Shown here: positions 12,091-25,400 of the stretch, one piece after another
Numbering within the stretch: position 1 is the first letter of the stretch
Layout of the letters: every line of letters starts with the position of its first letter
DNA from: Lutraria lutraria
Taxonomy: Eukaryota; Mollusca; Bivalvia; Venerida; Mactridae
Length of the DNA stretch: 64,000 nucleotides
Direction of reading: 5' to 3'
Assembly (NCBI GenBank): GCA_964023205.1
Contig: OZ026850.1
Location: 2,750,368-2,814,367, forward strand
Notes under the pieces: model-generated
The model's database searches: none
Told to the model about the DNA's origin: nothing
What the model saw: only the letters and a program-made list of their open reading frames with translations
Translations under genes and position numbers: made by a program

Positions 12091-13728
12091 TGTGTGATGA
12101 GTCAAATTATAGATAAATGTTGGTATATTTCGGTCTTATCTTTTGTTGTGTATCACAAATTCATAATATATTGCAATTAATATAACATAACTAAGAGAAT
12201 GGAAATATTATTTAACAGCGAAATTTGTTGTAAAATTTTCTCAATTTGCTATCATTTCTGATATATATGGATAGATGATCTATAACTATCATCTTATGTT
12301 CGCAAATTAGTGTTAATAGTGAAGTTAAACCGACGAAATGGATGGACGTTACCTCGAGCTTCATAATAAATCATTTTGATTTAAAATGTAGATCGAGTTC
12401 ACAAAATCCTTAAAAATATTGAACGAAATTTTTGTTAGTCTTGAAACTATTAGAATAGCGATCAAAGATGTTATTTATTAATCAGTTGATGAATGTATGT
12501 GGATATTAAATAATGTAATTCAAGTTTAAAGATTTTATGTTATGTCCAAAATAAATAGCTCATCTAGTTTCTAGCATAGTAACAAAACAAGAAAGGTAAT
12601 TCATAAAAAATATTTGCTAGTCATTTTGGAGTTACCTTTCTTTCCCTAAACAAAACAAGAAAGGTAATTCATAAAAAATATTTGCTAGTCATTTTGGAGT
12701 TACCTTTCTTTCCCTAGAAAACTGTATATTTCTTCAAAAACGTGCAAGCATAAGTTTTGGTTACTTTATCAATGTAGATGTTATACGTAAATAAACTGTT
12801 GGCATTATATTAATGTTTATTATTTAGTTATTTATTTGAAAACCAAGAAAATTTCATGAAATCAACAAGTAGGGTTTTTACGCTCTATGATCGGCCATCC
12901 TTTAGAAAATTACAAAATTTGAAAAATACCACATAGCGTTCTTTATTTCAGCTTCTTTTTCTACAATGTTAACAAAAATGTTTACCTACCAACTATTAAA
13001 AATTTTGGACGCATTACCGCAAATTAACTTTTTTTTAAAGTAATGGCCACATGAGATAAATTCAGAGAAATTGAATGATGTTTTTTTAAAGTACTGACTA
13101 ACTAATGTTTCTGAAAAATACTGACTTACCAATTTTTCTTAAAAGTACAGATTAAGGATTCAATTCCTTGGGGGAAAAACATAATGAAAAAACCCACCTT
13201 CCGCAAATGTACTGAATACAATAAACTAAGGATAGAAGAATTTTACATTATTTTCATTTTTTATCATTCATCAATTTACTGTTACAATTATTGATATAAA
13301 AATTTTGCACTGAGAGCAGTTTACTAAAATGTTGTATCTTTGAAAGATTGTGGTATAAGTTTAGTCTGGTATTCTTACATCTGTTAGAATCCACTGAATT
13401 TTAATTGTAATTGGATGTTATAATTATTGTGAACTCACTCATAAATAGATTAAATGAGCTATATATTTTGTTTTACTGATACGTTCATACTTTGTAATTC
13501 AATAGTAAACATTACATTGTATGGATACTGCAATTTTTTTCTATGATTAAAGTATAATTTATCATCTGTTCCGTTTCTGTTCTTTTATTTACTTGTAACC
13601 CAGTCAAAACTGTGTAAAAGGGGCCCACCACCATCATACTAAATGAGAAGAAAAACTTTTATCGCATGTTGGCCCTATTCAGAGGTTTTATTGGTCTCTT
13701 ACCATTGCTAACCATGTTCTCTGCTCAC
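12091..13728. other. Gene-free spacer with one tandem hairpin repeat
   Basis: AT-rich, with no coding signal seen on either strand. Only the 68-bp tandem pair at 12582-12717 stands out. Confidence 0.35.
12582..12717. repeat. Two tandem 68-bp units, each a hairpin
   Basis: The second unit starts 68 bp after the first and is almost identical. Each carries the inverted pair AAGAAAGGTAA and TTACCTTTCTT around a loop of about 30 bases, so each unit could fold alone. Confidence 0.8.
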
Positions 13729-14315
13729 AGAGCTAGTTCGATAAACAACTATAGTACAACCTTAGTAGCTCTCCGGAAGTTAATCTGCGCATGTCATTAA
13801 TCGAACTGGTCTAGTCGTACTATGGTAAAACAAAACAGAAGCGAGTCTTTTCGACCCAGACACTTTTCGACCCCAAGCCAAATATCAAGACTTTTTGATC
13901 CCAGGATGACTACACTATGTATTCGTGTTCATTCAAATGAATGATGTTTGAATAATATTCCAGTGACTAGTGGCAATGTTTACGTTGAATCGCGAAATCA
14001 TATGACAAATACTTCCTAACTAGGTAACATTCAATTATGATGGTCAAAACATGCTTACATCACCCTAAATGTAATGGTCTTTTGCACTTTTACAGCATCA
14101 TGATGTGAGTTAAAGAAATACGATGTATTCAAATGAAATACGTCATTAATAACTTATAAATTTCCTATAGCCGCCATCTTGGAACGAGATAAACTAGCGT
14201 ATTATCGTTGGTTGAACGAGAGTAGCTAGACTAACCAGACTAGAGCACGACTAGGGTTAGTTCGATCTATGTTTAGTGAACTATTGTAACTATAGTTATT
14301 AATCGAACTCGCTCT
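13729..14315. mobile_element. Foldback element with AGAGCTAGTTCGAT termini
   Basis: Left end AGAGCTAGTTCGATAAACAA mirrors right end TATTAATCGAACTCGCTCT. The 0.59-kb interior repeats the theme (AATCGAACTGGTCTAG and CTAGGGTTAGTTCGAT) but shows no coding sequence. Target duplication is not clear. Confidence 0.6.
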
Positions 14316-15122
14316 GTATGTAACGATCAGCTTTTCCTCCTGAGATGTCATCATGGAGTACGAATGACATTTTGCTCACATAATTCGAACTCACTAACCA
14401 GTTATTGTTATAATAAATTTTTGGTCCAAGGTTTTATTACTTGATTTGATTGACATGTCTCAAGTCTCAATTTTGATGACTCAGTATTGTTAAGTTATTT
14501 TAGTGTTATTCTGTTACTTTTCCAACAGGAGTTTGTACACAAGTCATTCGATATTTATTTACATATTGCAAACGTACTAGTTTGTCTGAAATAAGAATTT
14601 GCGATTTGAACTAGAGTCCTATCTTAGAGTTTATTCCCGGATTTAACTTTCATCCCCAATTTATCTGTTGATAACAATGATATTAACTCCCCTCCATGCG
14701 GAACATTGACGCTATTTTCCTATGAAAAGACAACTCCTGTCGTTATTGATTTTTTACCTGTGTGATAAACTAGTTGTTTCCCTTTACGCCAAAAGTGGTA
14801 AGTATTGATTTGAGCAAGTTAACCTTATCGAATATGGATTATTTAGCGATATATGATATAATTGCCGAGGCACTGGACATTTGAAAAGAGTCTTCCCTAG
14901 GAATTAGGAATTATAGGGAAAAGTTTCAGGCACACATGACACAGGGAATAGAACAAACAAATTCTCTCCCAAGAACTGAGAGAAGTAAACATAAAAACTT
15001 TCACATGTTTATTTAATTAATCACATATTTCTATACAATATATTCAACACACACTCATATATACATATTAACACATAAATTAAACTCTTGGCATAAAATA
15101 CACAGGAAAGCAGTAAAACAAT
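14316..15122. other. Spacer downstream of the sulfotransferase, no gene seen
   Basis: No exon recognised. On the minus strand an AATAAA word lies near 15008-15013, a possible but distant polyadenylation signal for the sulfotransferase. Confidence 0.3.
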
Positions 15123-15305
15123 ACTTTATTTTCGTTGGGCTCAATTTTCGTGTTTTTTTTACGAAAATAGCTATTCCGTGGGGACATAAATTCGTGGATT
15201 TTGATTTTTGAAAACAAATGCCTTATCTCTGCATTTAAATTTGAGTCGACTTGATTTAGTGGACCAACAAAATTAAATCCTCAACGAGAATTAATGATTC
15301 CACAG
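15123..15305 (-). mobile_element. MITE with CTGTGGAATCATTAATTTTCG termini, diverged copy
   Basis: Contains TTCGTTGGGCTCAATTTTCG, CCGTGGGGACATAAATTCGT and a right end AATTAATGATTCCACAG followed by TA. Clean copies lie at 31440-31641 and 54865-55070. The left end here is eroded. Confidence 0.6.
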
Positions 15306-15855
15306 TATATAATCGTGTGCATGCAAGGTGAAGTAGATAGAAGATGAATAAAATATACATACAAATTCATAAAAATCATAATAGGTCAAAGTGAACGATA
15401 AAAAGAGTAAAATATCTAAGAATTTATATACACTGTCAACCAATCGCCGGACTCTTAACATTTTTGTGCACTTGTACCCAACATTTGTATTGCATTTACC
15501 AGCAACTAGGGAACAAACGTACCGGTAACAGAAAACAATACTTAGGCTCGGAGCCCCAAGCCTATTACTAACGTGTAATTTACAAATTTATGCTTGAAGA
15601 AACACTTTCCCCATTAAGAGGCCATAAGGTTGCTATGGCGACGGTTAAACATTTAATTTCTTTTTCCAGAAAGTTTTCCGTTTCGTTGTAGATTTGAATA
15701 AGGTGGATGCGTAATTATGCAAAATTTCATGGAAATGATATAATGTGTAACAAAATTACAGAGGCAGTTATTTCTGGATCACCCCTCATATCAAAACGAT
15801 AATTGCTACAAGAAACCTATGCCAACGAAGGTTCAGTTCGGTGTAGTACAATCTA

Positions 15856-16040
15856 TTAATTATAATTAAACGATTCACCCATTAATTGCACTAATTTTTC
15901 ATTAAAAGGTCTGTAAAAGTTCTCAAGTAGTTTTCTGGTTTCTGGAAACATATCACCGATGAGTTTATCCGCCTGCTTACGACTATTAACATTTTTATCG
16001 GGATTTGCTATTTTCTGTAAAGCCTCGTCAGTTAACGTAT
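15856..16040 (-). CDS. Sulfotransferase exon 8 (C-terminus)
   Basis: Residues 328-388 and TAA at 15856-15858. Acceptor TTTTATTTTCAG precedes it. Contains the family signature MFPETRKLLENFYRPFNEKL near the C-terminus. Starts in phase 1. Confidence 0.9.
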
Positions 16041-16449
16041 CTGAAAATAAAACATTACATTACAATAATCCATACAAACCAGAGATAATCCTACAAGAAA
16101 ACAAAGAATTAATCTGACTCAGCGAAGATACTGTTTTCTCACTAAATCCACAAAACGTCAGGCAACGTTAACATTCCACTTCATTCAACACCACGCCACA
16201 CATGACAGCACCGCTCGATTCATGGCAACACCACTTTTCACATGACAACACCACTCCACTCATGACAACATCGCTCCACATGACAACACCACTCCACACA
16301 TGACAACACCACTCCACACATGACAACACCGCTCTCTCTACACATGACAACACCACTCCACACATGACAACACCACTCCACACATGACAACACCGCTCTC
16401 TCTACACATGACAACACCACTCTCTACACACATGACAACACCGCTCTCG

Positions 16450-16482
<33 letters not shown>

Positions 16483-19400
16483 CAAACCACACATCACTGC
16501 TCCACTTTTTACCACACAACACCGTTTGTACACACAATCCCTACATTAGGCGCGAGTACAGGTCAGAACTCCAGGAAGGAGTCATCGAGAGTAGTAAATA
16601 TAAATTATGTCGTAATCGACGAAGCATTTACTAGATACCTGATTTGTTTTGCGCATTTTCATACAGTTTCATTTGTCCGCCGTCTTTTGTAAGAAAATGT
16701 TGTACGGCGGGTCAAAAATAAGTTGTAGACGCCGTATTACAAATGCTGGGTCCGTATTCACAAAGCATCTTAAGATTTTCTTTAACTTAAGTCGATATTT
16801 TTACTTAAGTTTAATATTTTATCATGGTAAAAGTTTGTAAACCAGTCAAATTGAATTATCATTTTCATAATTGGCATCTTTAGAACAAAGATAAAATCAT
16901 ATTATTGTGATTTCCTCATTTATATTAGTACAACAGAGTTAAGGAAAAAGTCGAATTTAAGGAAAAACATAACTTAAGTTAAAAAATTACTAAAGATGCT
17001 TTGTGAATACGGACCCTGGACAAGAAATAGGGTGTAGTATAGCAATTTACGACAAACGAATGAAGAAAAATGAAAAATACAGAGAGAACTATTCTAGCTT
17101 TCTATAATAAATCAAAGCACTGAGAGTAGGCCTACTATCAGAAGCAAAAGTTAAAATGTAATTCATAATATCTGGTAGATGTGCATTAGATAAAACCAAA
17201 AAGCTCAACCAACTCTAGGCACCATTTTTCAAACTCAAATGTATATATTGTTTGAACTAATAATTTCCTCAAAAAAGTCAGTTTTGGCTCAGTGAAATGA
17301 AAGCGAAGCGTACTATGAATGAAACTTTTGTGCAGATGAATACTGAATTATTAAACTCAATAGTTTTACAGTTGGAACTGCCATTACATTGTAAGGCCTA
17401 AAAAAAGTTACTTGTTTCCGCTAGCCCGACCGTCCCTATTTTTTTGCTGCCGACCCTAAACTTTTTTTTGACCTATCAAAAAAAAAATTTGAAAATCGGT
17501 CCCTTTTCGTCCATTTTTTTACGTATCCGAATTCAGTTACTGTCCGAAATAGGTACACTTAAATGACCAAAAAACACTGCACAGATCAATTTCGCAGAAT
17601 GCTTTTAATGAGAACTGATCTGGTCTGCAATTTTAATTGACCAAAGTCATGATTCATAATTCCAGATGGCAATTTGATTACATCTTTGTGAGTATACTTC
17701 GTTTCTGAAGCGTCCGTGGAATTGAATAAAGTTTATACCGCATTTTCCGAAAATTGTAAACATTTTCATGAATAATCACATTTTAATAGTATTTATTGAA
17801 TTTTTACAACAGTATCATATTGCATTAAGCATTATGACCAACAGAATAACAAAGACTCGTGAATTTTCAAGAATAGTCATTAGTAGACATTACATTCATA
17901 GTAATGTGGTGTACGATTTTCGGACGACAAATTTCGGATACCATAGAGAAACTATACATCATTTTACATGAGTGTATGTGCATTTAATGAAAATCTTTTC
18001 TAATCGTGTTGTCTTATCTTTGACCCTTAATCATTGACACATACACTGGATGAATTCTCCATTTTTTTCAGGACTCGGTGTAAATTTTATGATAATCATT
18101 ATTCAGCTAAGTTCATAAAACATCTTCCATTACAATTTGTTAATATTGCAGCAATAAGATACAGTCTTGGCTTAACATGTATATGTGACCAAAAAAGTCA
18201 CTTTCCTGCCAAACAACCCATCTAGCAAATAATTGAATGTAGTAATATATTAATATGCTTTTGGTAGTAGATTTGCTTCTTAGTCAAAATTCAAGCCTAA
18301 ATAGATTCAAATCAGTTTTCATACTAAATCATTTTGACTACATCTATACTATATTACATGAACATCAGATTATATAGTACAGAGGTTAAGTCGACATTCA
18401 GAATTTGGATTAATTGATATTGTTGTGGACAACCTAGATTTTCCAGTCTACTAGTCCGGCGATGAGTTGGTACTTGGAATGTTGTTCAATTTTCGCTTTT
18501 GTGCAGGCTGACACAAGAAAGCTCTCCTAGATTGTCGAAAAATGTCTTTCCTATGCTATCTTGAGAGCACTAGGAATAAATGAGAGGAACAGTTTACTTT
18601 GTAAATTGTTATATAATGTTTGTAATAGTCTCACTGCTATAGAAATAGATCATTTTAGTTCAGGGTAGTGAAATTGGAAACATTTGGAAAGCATCCCATA
18701 TTAATTAATTGTAATACGACAGATAGACAAAACTTTTTCCAAATATTTCTATTCGTGATTCAAAAAAAAAAGAGAAAAAAAAAATTAATGCCTAACTACC
18801 TACCCTATTTTTTTCTGGCCCGCTTGCGGAAACAAGTAATTTTTTTTAGGCCTAATTATTCAAATGAATATAATCTTGCAATGCATCCAACTTAATTGTA
18901 TCATAACTGCAATCGGTAGAGTTATACAACTGATGATACTATTTTTCAACGCGAATGTATGGCGTCACGTTTTTTGTCAAAACAAAACTGGGTGTATAAC
19001 TATAGACGCACTCGCTTCGCTTTTGCTTCTAATAAATTGTTATTTTCAAACTTGAATATACTGAAATTGTGTCAATTTTCTTGACCCTAATCCCGGTAAG
19101 GCATCGATTATTGTATTTTGGGCGTTTTTAGATTTACGATTCGTCCAACTCGGTAAACGTGTATGACTAGACTAGCCTCTGGGAACTATGCACACTAACA
19201 AAATATTTAATGGTCTTACCGAGGTCTAAAAATGTAAATATTCTCTTCATATATTCCATTTGATTTTCAGAAAAATCTTCCAGTTTTATCACCATGATCT
19301 GGTCACGTGGGAAAACACGGAAATAATCTTCTAAATGTACATAGTATATTCCAATTTGCATCCTAAGCTGAAATCATCAATAACAAAAAATGTCTTAAAA

Positions 19401-22400
19401 GGCAGTGGCGAGGTTTCTTTGTTGTTATTTACACAGTTCAAACAAGTAAGTATGAGTTTATGAATTTCCTAAATTGCCGTTATACTTATAGTGAACAAAT
19501 CGTTTGCCGTCACATGCTTCATCGATCTTACGGGATTTTTATCTTTTTATCAAGGACTTAATACATGTAGTAATATGTGACATATGTGTGTTTTTAAGTG
19601 CACGTCTTTATACTCATAGAGTCATAGACGTGCACATTTAAGTGAAGGGATGCATATTGTTTATTATGCAGTATAGATAGAGTAGTGTTTGACCACAGAG
19701 AGTCGAACAAATGTTGAATTTTCGTTTCAGAGCAGCCATTTGAATTGAATGTGTATCGGTAATAAATTGCGTTCTAAGTTTGCGAACATTGTAATTCACG
19801 GCATCATGACGCAAATTAACAAACTAACCCATTCATAAAGATCGTAAAGAAGGCACGAAAGAGTGACTCGTAGTAGCGCTAGGAGTCCATTTAGGTCACG
19901 CATTACAATGATAATATTATGTCAGTTAAACGATTACGAATTTAGTCACATTTACTGTATATTAATTCCACTAATATAAAATGTTTGTCTAGAACGGTTT
20001 ATAACTTTATTTCGACAAAACTTTGCGGAAGAATACATTTTCGTACATCTTTGCCTTATTAATTTTTCCAAACACAAGAAGTACACATTAAACAATTGCT
20101 ATAAGTTGGCGCGGCCTTAACTTTTCTATGCATGTAGATGTCACCCAATGGAAGGAAGGGTTTCTTCTGAATCATCCAATAGAATGGGGAATTTCTTTTG
20201 AATAATCAATACGTCATGCCAAGAAATATAGGTCAACACCTTCGCGAAAAATAGAACATTTTGAAAGCTGCATTCCAAGCTGCATAGAGAGAGGAGAGAA
20301 GTTTTTGTGACGATTGATTTATCAATCGTACACAGTGCTTTTGTTTAAACAAATTCAATCAAAACAAGACAAAACAAACGACACTCAAAACAGAACAACA
20401 CGAAAAAAAACACAGAACAAAACGAAAAAAAAACGAACAAAACCGAATGCACATTTAATAAACTATAAATCGACAGTCGTACAAAATCTCTATCAGAACT
20501 ACTTTCGGAAAAAAACGCTCAACTAGTTTTTTAAAATAAAATAAAATTATTTAAATACTTTCAATCATTTGTTTATTCCTGTTCTTTATCGTGTCCGTTG
20601 TCAGGCACCAAAACACGTCCCATCGCTTTCCTGTGAATTTCTAGACACAGTATTTGGCTCGATAGTTGTAATGGGGACATTTAAAAAGCCTCCATGAGAA
20701 CTTCGGAAGGCAGAAACGAGAATCGAACTCACGTTTGGTAGTCCAGTGCGTTACCACTCGACTGAAAATTTATGTAATTTGAAAAACATATACATAAAAT
20801 GACTGTTAGCACAACTTTATACAAGTCGGATCTTTTAAGGCTTTCGTCTCATGTTAGATGAACGGATGCACACACATATATATGGAATCGATATTAACAT
20901 GACTGAAAGTCTGACCCGATCTTAAAGTCAACTACATGTATTAAATTGTTTTTACTTGAAATCAAAAAGCTTGTCTTGATTAAGTAAAATACATTGCAGT
21001 CATGCAGGTTTCCAAAATGAACGACAGTCAAAAATTAAGAACGGAACAGAAACTTCTGTTATGTTCAAAGTTCAACTTCAAACAAAAGGTAAGTCAAGTA
21101 TTTAATTTACCTTTGGCTTTAGATCCTTATCGGTAAATATGGTGTTCAAACAACGACGCATACTGTAATGTCTAAAACACGTGCTCCCACGCTGAATGCC
21201 TAGAATAGCTTGGTCATGAAACCTTTGTGGACTTCCGTGAGTAAAGTATAAAAAATCTGAATACAGTCTGTAATATAATAACGGACATCAATAATCATAC
21301 ACCATGTACAGGCCCGTCAAAACAAGTGTGATTTATCCTTCGGCAAACCCAAAGCTAGCTAAATGCATTTCGATAATTTTACACAAAGGTCTGTATTCTT
21401 CATAATTTTGAAAAAAAACTTACCTTGTTGACAAACAATATGGGTGCTCACAACGAGGACAAAAGTTTCTTACAACATGTTTGCCGAAGGATAAATCACA
21501 CAAGTTATGAGTTAAACGGGGTGATTAAGAGATCTATGTTCAACTCATACTATATTCATATCAATAACAGTAAAACCCCGATTATCCGAACTCGGATTAT
21601 CCGAAAACCTGGTCTTAATAAAGGCACAAACTACTCATACATGTGTTTTTACGTTAAACATACACATGTTTATCTTTAAATGTATTGTTTCTTAAATAAA
21701 ATATGAATTATAACACATTGATTTTGTTGTTATTATATGTAGATACGTGTACATCATATATATGGGAGTAAACTCCCTTTATTTTCATACAATTGTCTAG
21801 ATTTCCCCTACCCAGGATTATCCGAAGTAATTTTTCGGTCCCGACGACTTAAGATAATCGGGGTTTTACTGCACATGTATATAATGAACCTACGCATAAT
21901 AATGTATAATGATTAAATCACCATGAAAACCCACTGTCTGTCTATAATCGGTCAGGGCCCGTATTTATAAAGCATCTTAAGATTTTCTTAACTTAAGTCG
22001 AAATTTTTACTTAAGTGTAATTTATTTTCAGGGTAAAAGTTTGTAAACCAGTCATCAAAAGTGTGAAAATGAATTATCATTTTCATAATTGGCATTTTTA
22101 GAACAAAGATAAAATCATATTATTGTGATTTCCTCATTTATATTAGTACAAAAAAGGTACGGAAAAAGTCGAATTTAAGGAAAACTATAACTTGTTTTGT
22201 GAATACGGACCCTGAACATCGTGTGAGCAGGACCATCATTTACTTTATTTGTTAATTCAGCTTTACGTATTCTAAAATATTAGGACATTTTACATTTCGT
22301 ATAGCACAGGCCGTTGTTAGAAAACCAAGTTAGTCGTTTTCTTTATTCATAAAATGCTCAAAAGTCGAGGTGATCGATTACTAGTATAAAAGTTGAGCAG

Positions 22401-25400
22401 TATATTTCTATCGTTTATTCTTAAAATACGACGACATGACTAAAAGACCACGAGGAAAATAACACCATACCTGTCAATGGGATTTCTTAACATCACAATG
22501 ATTTTAGTTCGTGGATTCAAGTGGTATATCATGTCAGCATTTGTATATGGCTGTTCCGTGAGATTTCGAACTGCTGCTAATCGGTTTAACCATCGATTAT
22601 CCCACAGAGATGAAGCGCTACAATCTCCTGTAAAGACAAGATGAAATCACAGTAGAACCCTTCTTTTCCAAACTTTTTCGGATTGACAAAAATGTCGGAT
22701 TAGAGACGTTTTTGGATAAGAATGGTTCCGGCTTACAGTTTTGTAGTTTCCTTAGCAATACGTAATAAAAAATATCGGGACCAGCTGACGTGTTCGGTTT
22801 AGAGAGGGTCTTGTATTAGAAAGGTACGGATTAAGGAAGTTCATCTGTATTCATACAGCATACAGTCAAACCTGTGAACAAAAGACACCCTTGGGAAAGT
22901 CAAAATGTGGTCTTCATTAATTGTCTAATGGCCTTTATTGACAGGTGGCCTTTATTGACAGGTGGCCTTTATTCGGAGGTCAGTTTGTTCTAAATAGTCA
23001 ATGTCGTTTTTTTTCCAAATAATAACCATTTTTTTACAGGATTACCTTTATTTGAACTACAGTACAACCTCTGTAAAGCAACACCCTGTGGGAGCTGCAA
23101 ATATTGGCCGTTGTTTAGAGGTTGTTGCTCTACAGAGGTTAAATTACTTAATATAGTATAAATAGGCTCAGGGAAAATTAGAAGGGGTTTGTTACAGAGA
23201 GGTTGTTGCTCTGCAGAGGGTCGCTCTAGAGAGGTTGCACTGTACATAATTATGTCCAAGATTGTTGGAAATATGTCTCTTATTAACCATAGCGCACCAG
23301 TGTATACAATTAGGACATTCCTTAAAGGGGCATACCCTACAACTGACAAACATTCAGTGAAAGTGTAAAAATGTGTTAGATGTACAATGTATATGTAAAA
23401 CAATATATAATGGATAATTGCAAGAAGAACTTGGGTCTAAAAATGACTAGTTTAGGTACTAGCCGCAAAAATCATAGCTATGAATAATAAATCACTTCCA
23501 CCCAAAAATTGTACAACAAATTCCAAAGATTTTCTGATCTTTTATGGAAACTTACGGGCATGAACACTTCAAAGAAGAGGTAAATTTCAAATTTGCTGAT
23601 TATGACACAGTCACTTCTCTGACGACTACAGCATAACATTTCAATGACTAAATGTATGTGTCACAAATACATATTTTTGTGATTTTTTTTAATTGGATGA
23701 ATTTTTGGCTGAAACTTTCTTCGTCGCCTTTTTTCTTTACAAGCTTCTAATTTATCATCATTTTGTCTTGATTCTAGATGCACCAAGTTGTAGGGTATGC
23801 CCACAAAAGTAGTGTTTCCTTTATGAAAAATGTATAGGGTAGAGTGCATATTTGGATGTTTTTCTTAAATAAGATAGCTAAAATGAGCAGTAGCGACCGT
23901 TTTATTATTATTATTATTATTACGAAGAACATGTAGTCGTCTTAGTGCTCCGCCTTTGAGCATTTCGTACTCGTTCCTCTAAACTAACAGGTTAGAACGC
24001 CGGTTTAATATGTTCTAGCTATTAAGAGAAAATAACAAACATTTTTTTTAAAAATGGCGAGCACTAGATATACAGCTTTAACACTTGCATAGTTATTCAT
24101 GGATAATGCGTTTATATTTTAGCGTGTATTATGTATTATGGTTGGCACCCTATCAGTACAGCATTTCTTTAAAGGGGCATACCCTACAACTTGGTGCATT
24201 TAGAATCAAGGCAAAATGATGATAAATTAGAAGCTTGTAAAGAAAAAAGCCGACGAAAAAGGTTTCAGCTTAAAATTCATCCATTTAAAAATAAAATCAC
24301 AAAAATATTAGTTTCCTTAATAGATTGGTTCCAAACTCTTTGGAATTTGTTGTACAATTTTTGGGTGGAAGTGATTTATTATTCAAAGCTATGATTTTTG
24401 CGGCTAGTACCTAAACTAGTCATTTTATGACCCAAGTTCTTCTTGCAATTATCCATTATATATTGTTTTACATATACATCTAACACATTTTTACACTTTC
24501 ACAAAATGTTTGTCAGTAGTAGGGTATGCCCCTTTAAATCAATTTTGTCTGCAGAAGACGCAGTGTTTTTATTTATATACACAGAGTATCTGTACATACC
24601 AAATACCATATTATGATAGCCTTTCTTATCACGTCCTTTTACTATTTCTTCAGTTGCTCTGGAAAAATACTTTCTTTGGTAGTCATCTAGATTTCTGCTT
24701 GATTTGATGACTATATAAAGTAGAGAACAAAGACGATGATCAATCAGTTAATGTACGTATGTGACATAATAATTTTAATTCAGCGCGTATCGTAAATTAC
24801 AAAAATAGAAATAAAAACTAAAGTGTACATGTGAATTCAAATACAAAATATAAAACAACGATATAATCGAATTCAGACAGAAATGACTACATTAACCGGT
24901 TCTATACAGTGTTGAAATTAGCCGTAATGCTTGAATTGAAATGTTCGAGACAAAAGCCAAAACCTAACAACCTAAACATTATACATGTATATCGGATAAA
25001 TTAATTTAAACCGAAACAATTACATTCTTTTTATAGTATATATATATATATATGTGTGTGTTGTTTAACTGCCAATTTGACAGGTTTGGTCATTTCAGAG
25101 CCGCAACGGCGAGATAAAGAGAGCATAGGCACTCGATTCCGTGATTTCTATGCGTTTATGGAAGTTCTTTTTCAATTCAACTCATCAAACAACGCAGATC
25201 TGTCGAAGGAAAAATCTTCAGTTTTTACCTTATTTGGTGTATAAAAACACCAAGGTAATGCACTCGCCATCTTTTCGATTGACGGAAATGACGAAAATAA
25301 GCCTGGGTCCCGGCTTTCCTTCTAAAATATGTCAAAACGTTTAAATTTGGGGCACACTACAACGAAAGCAAGGTTCCCGAAATGCTCGTGCAGTCTAGAA

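Larger units (their letters stand above)
16041..19219 (-). other. Sulfotransferase intron 7, repeat-laden
   Basis: A 3.2-kb intron holding a 20-bp minisatellite with CT microsatellite (16199-16491), a MITE (16748-17016) and a 1.46-kb TAA-flanked transposon (17395-18852). No other exon seen. Confidence 0.7.
21268..22470 (-). other. Sulfotransferase intron 5
   Basis: Contains two MITEs (21568-21871 and 21956-22212). No other exon seen. Confidence 0.65.
22628..24599 (-). other. Sulfotransferase intron 4
   Basis: Contains four MITE copies: CAGTCAAACC (22863-23057), CAGTACAACC (23060-23242) and an opposed pair of the TTAA family (23326-23802 and 24173-24533). No exon seen. Confidence 0.65.

Noticed and set aside
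16168..16692. Several overlapping frames of 60-102 codons
   Set aside because: They follow the 20-bp minisatellite and CT microsatellite; composition is purely repetitive.
22990..23403. 137-codon minus-strand frame
   Set aside because: It runs across three different MITE ends with no conserved motif.
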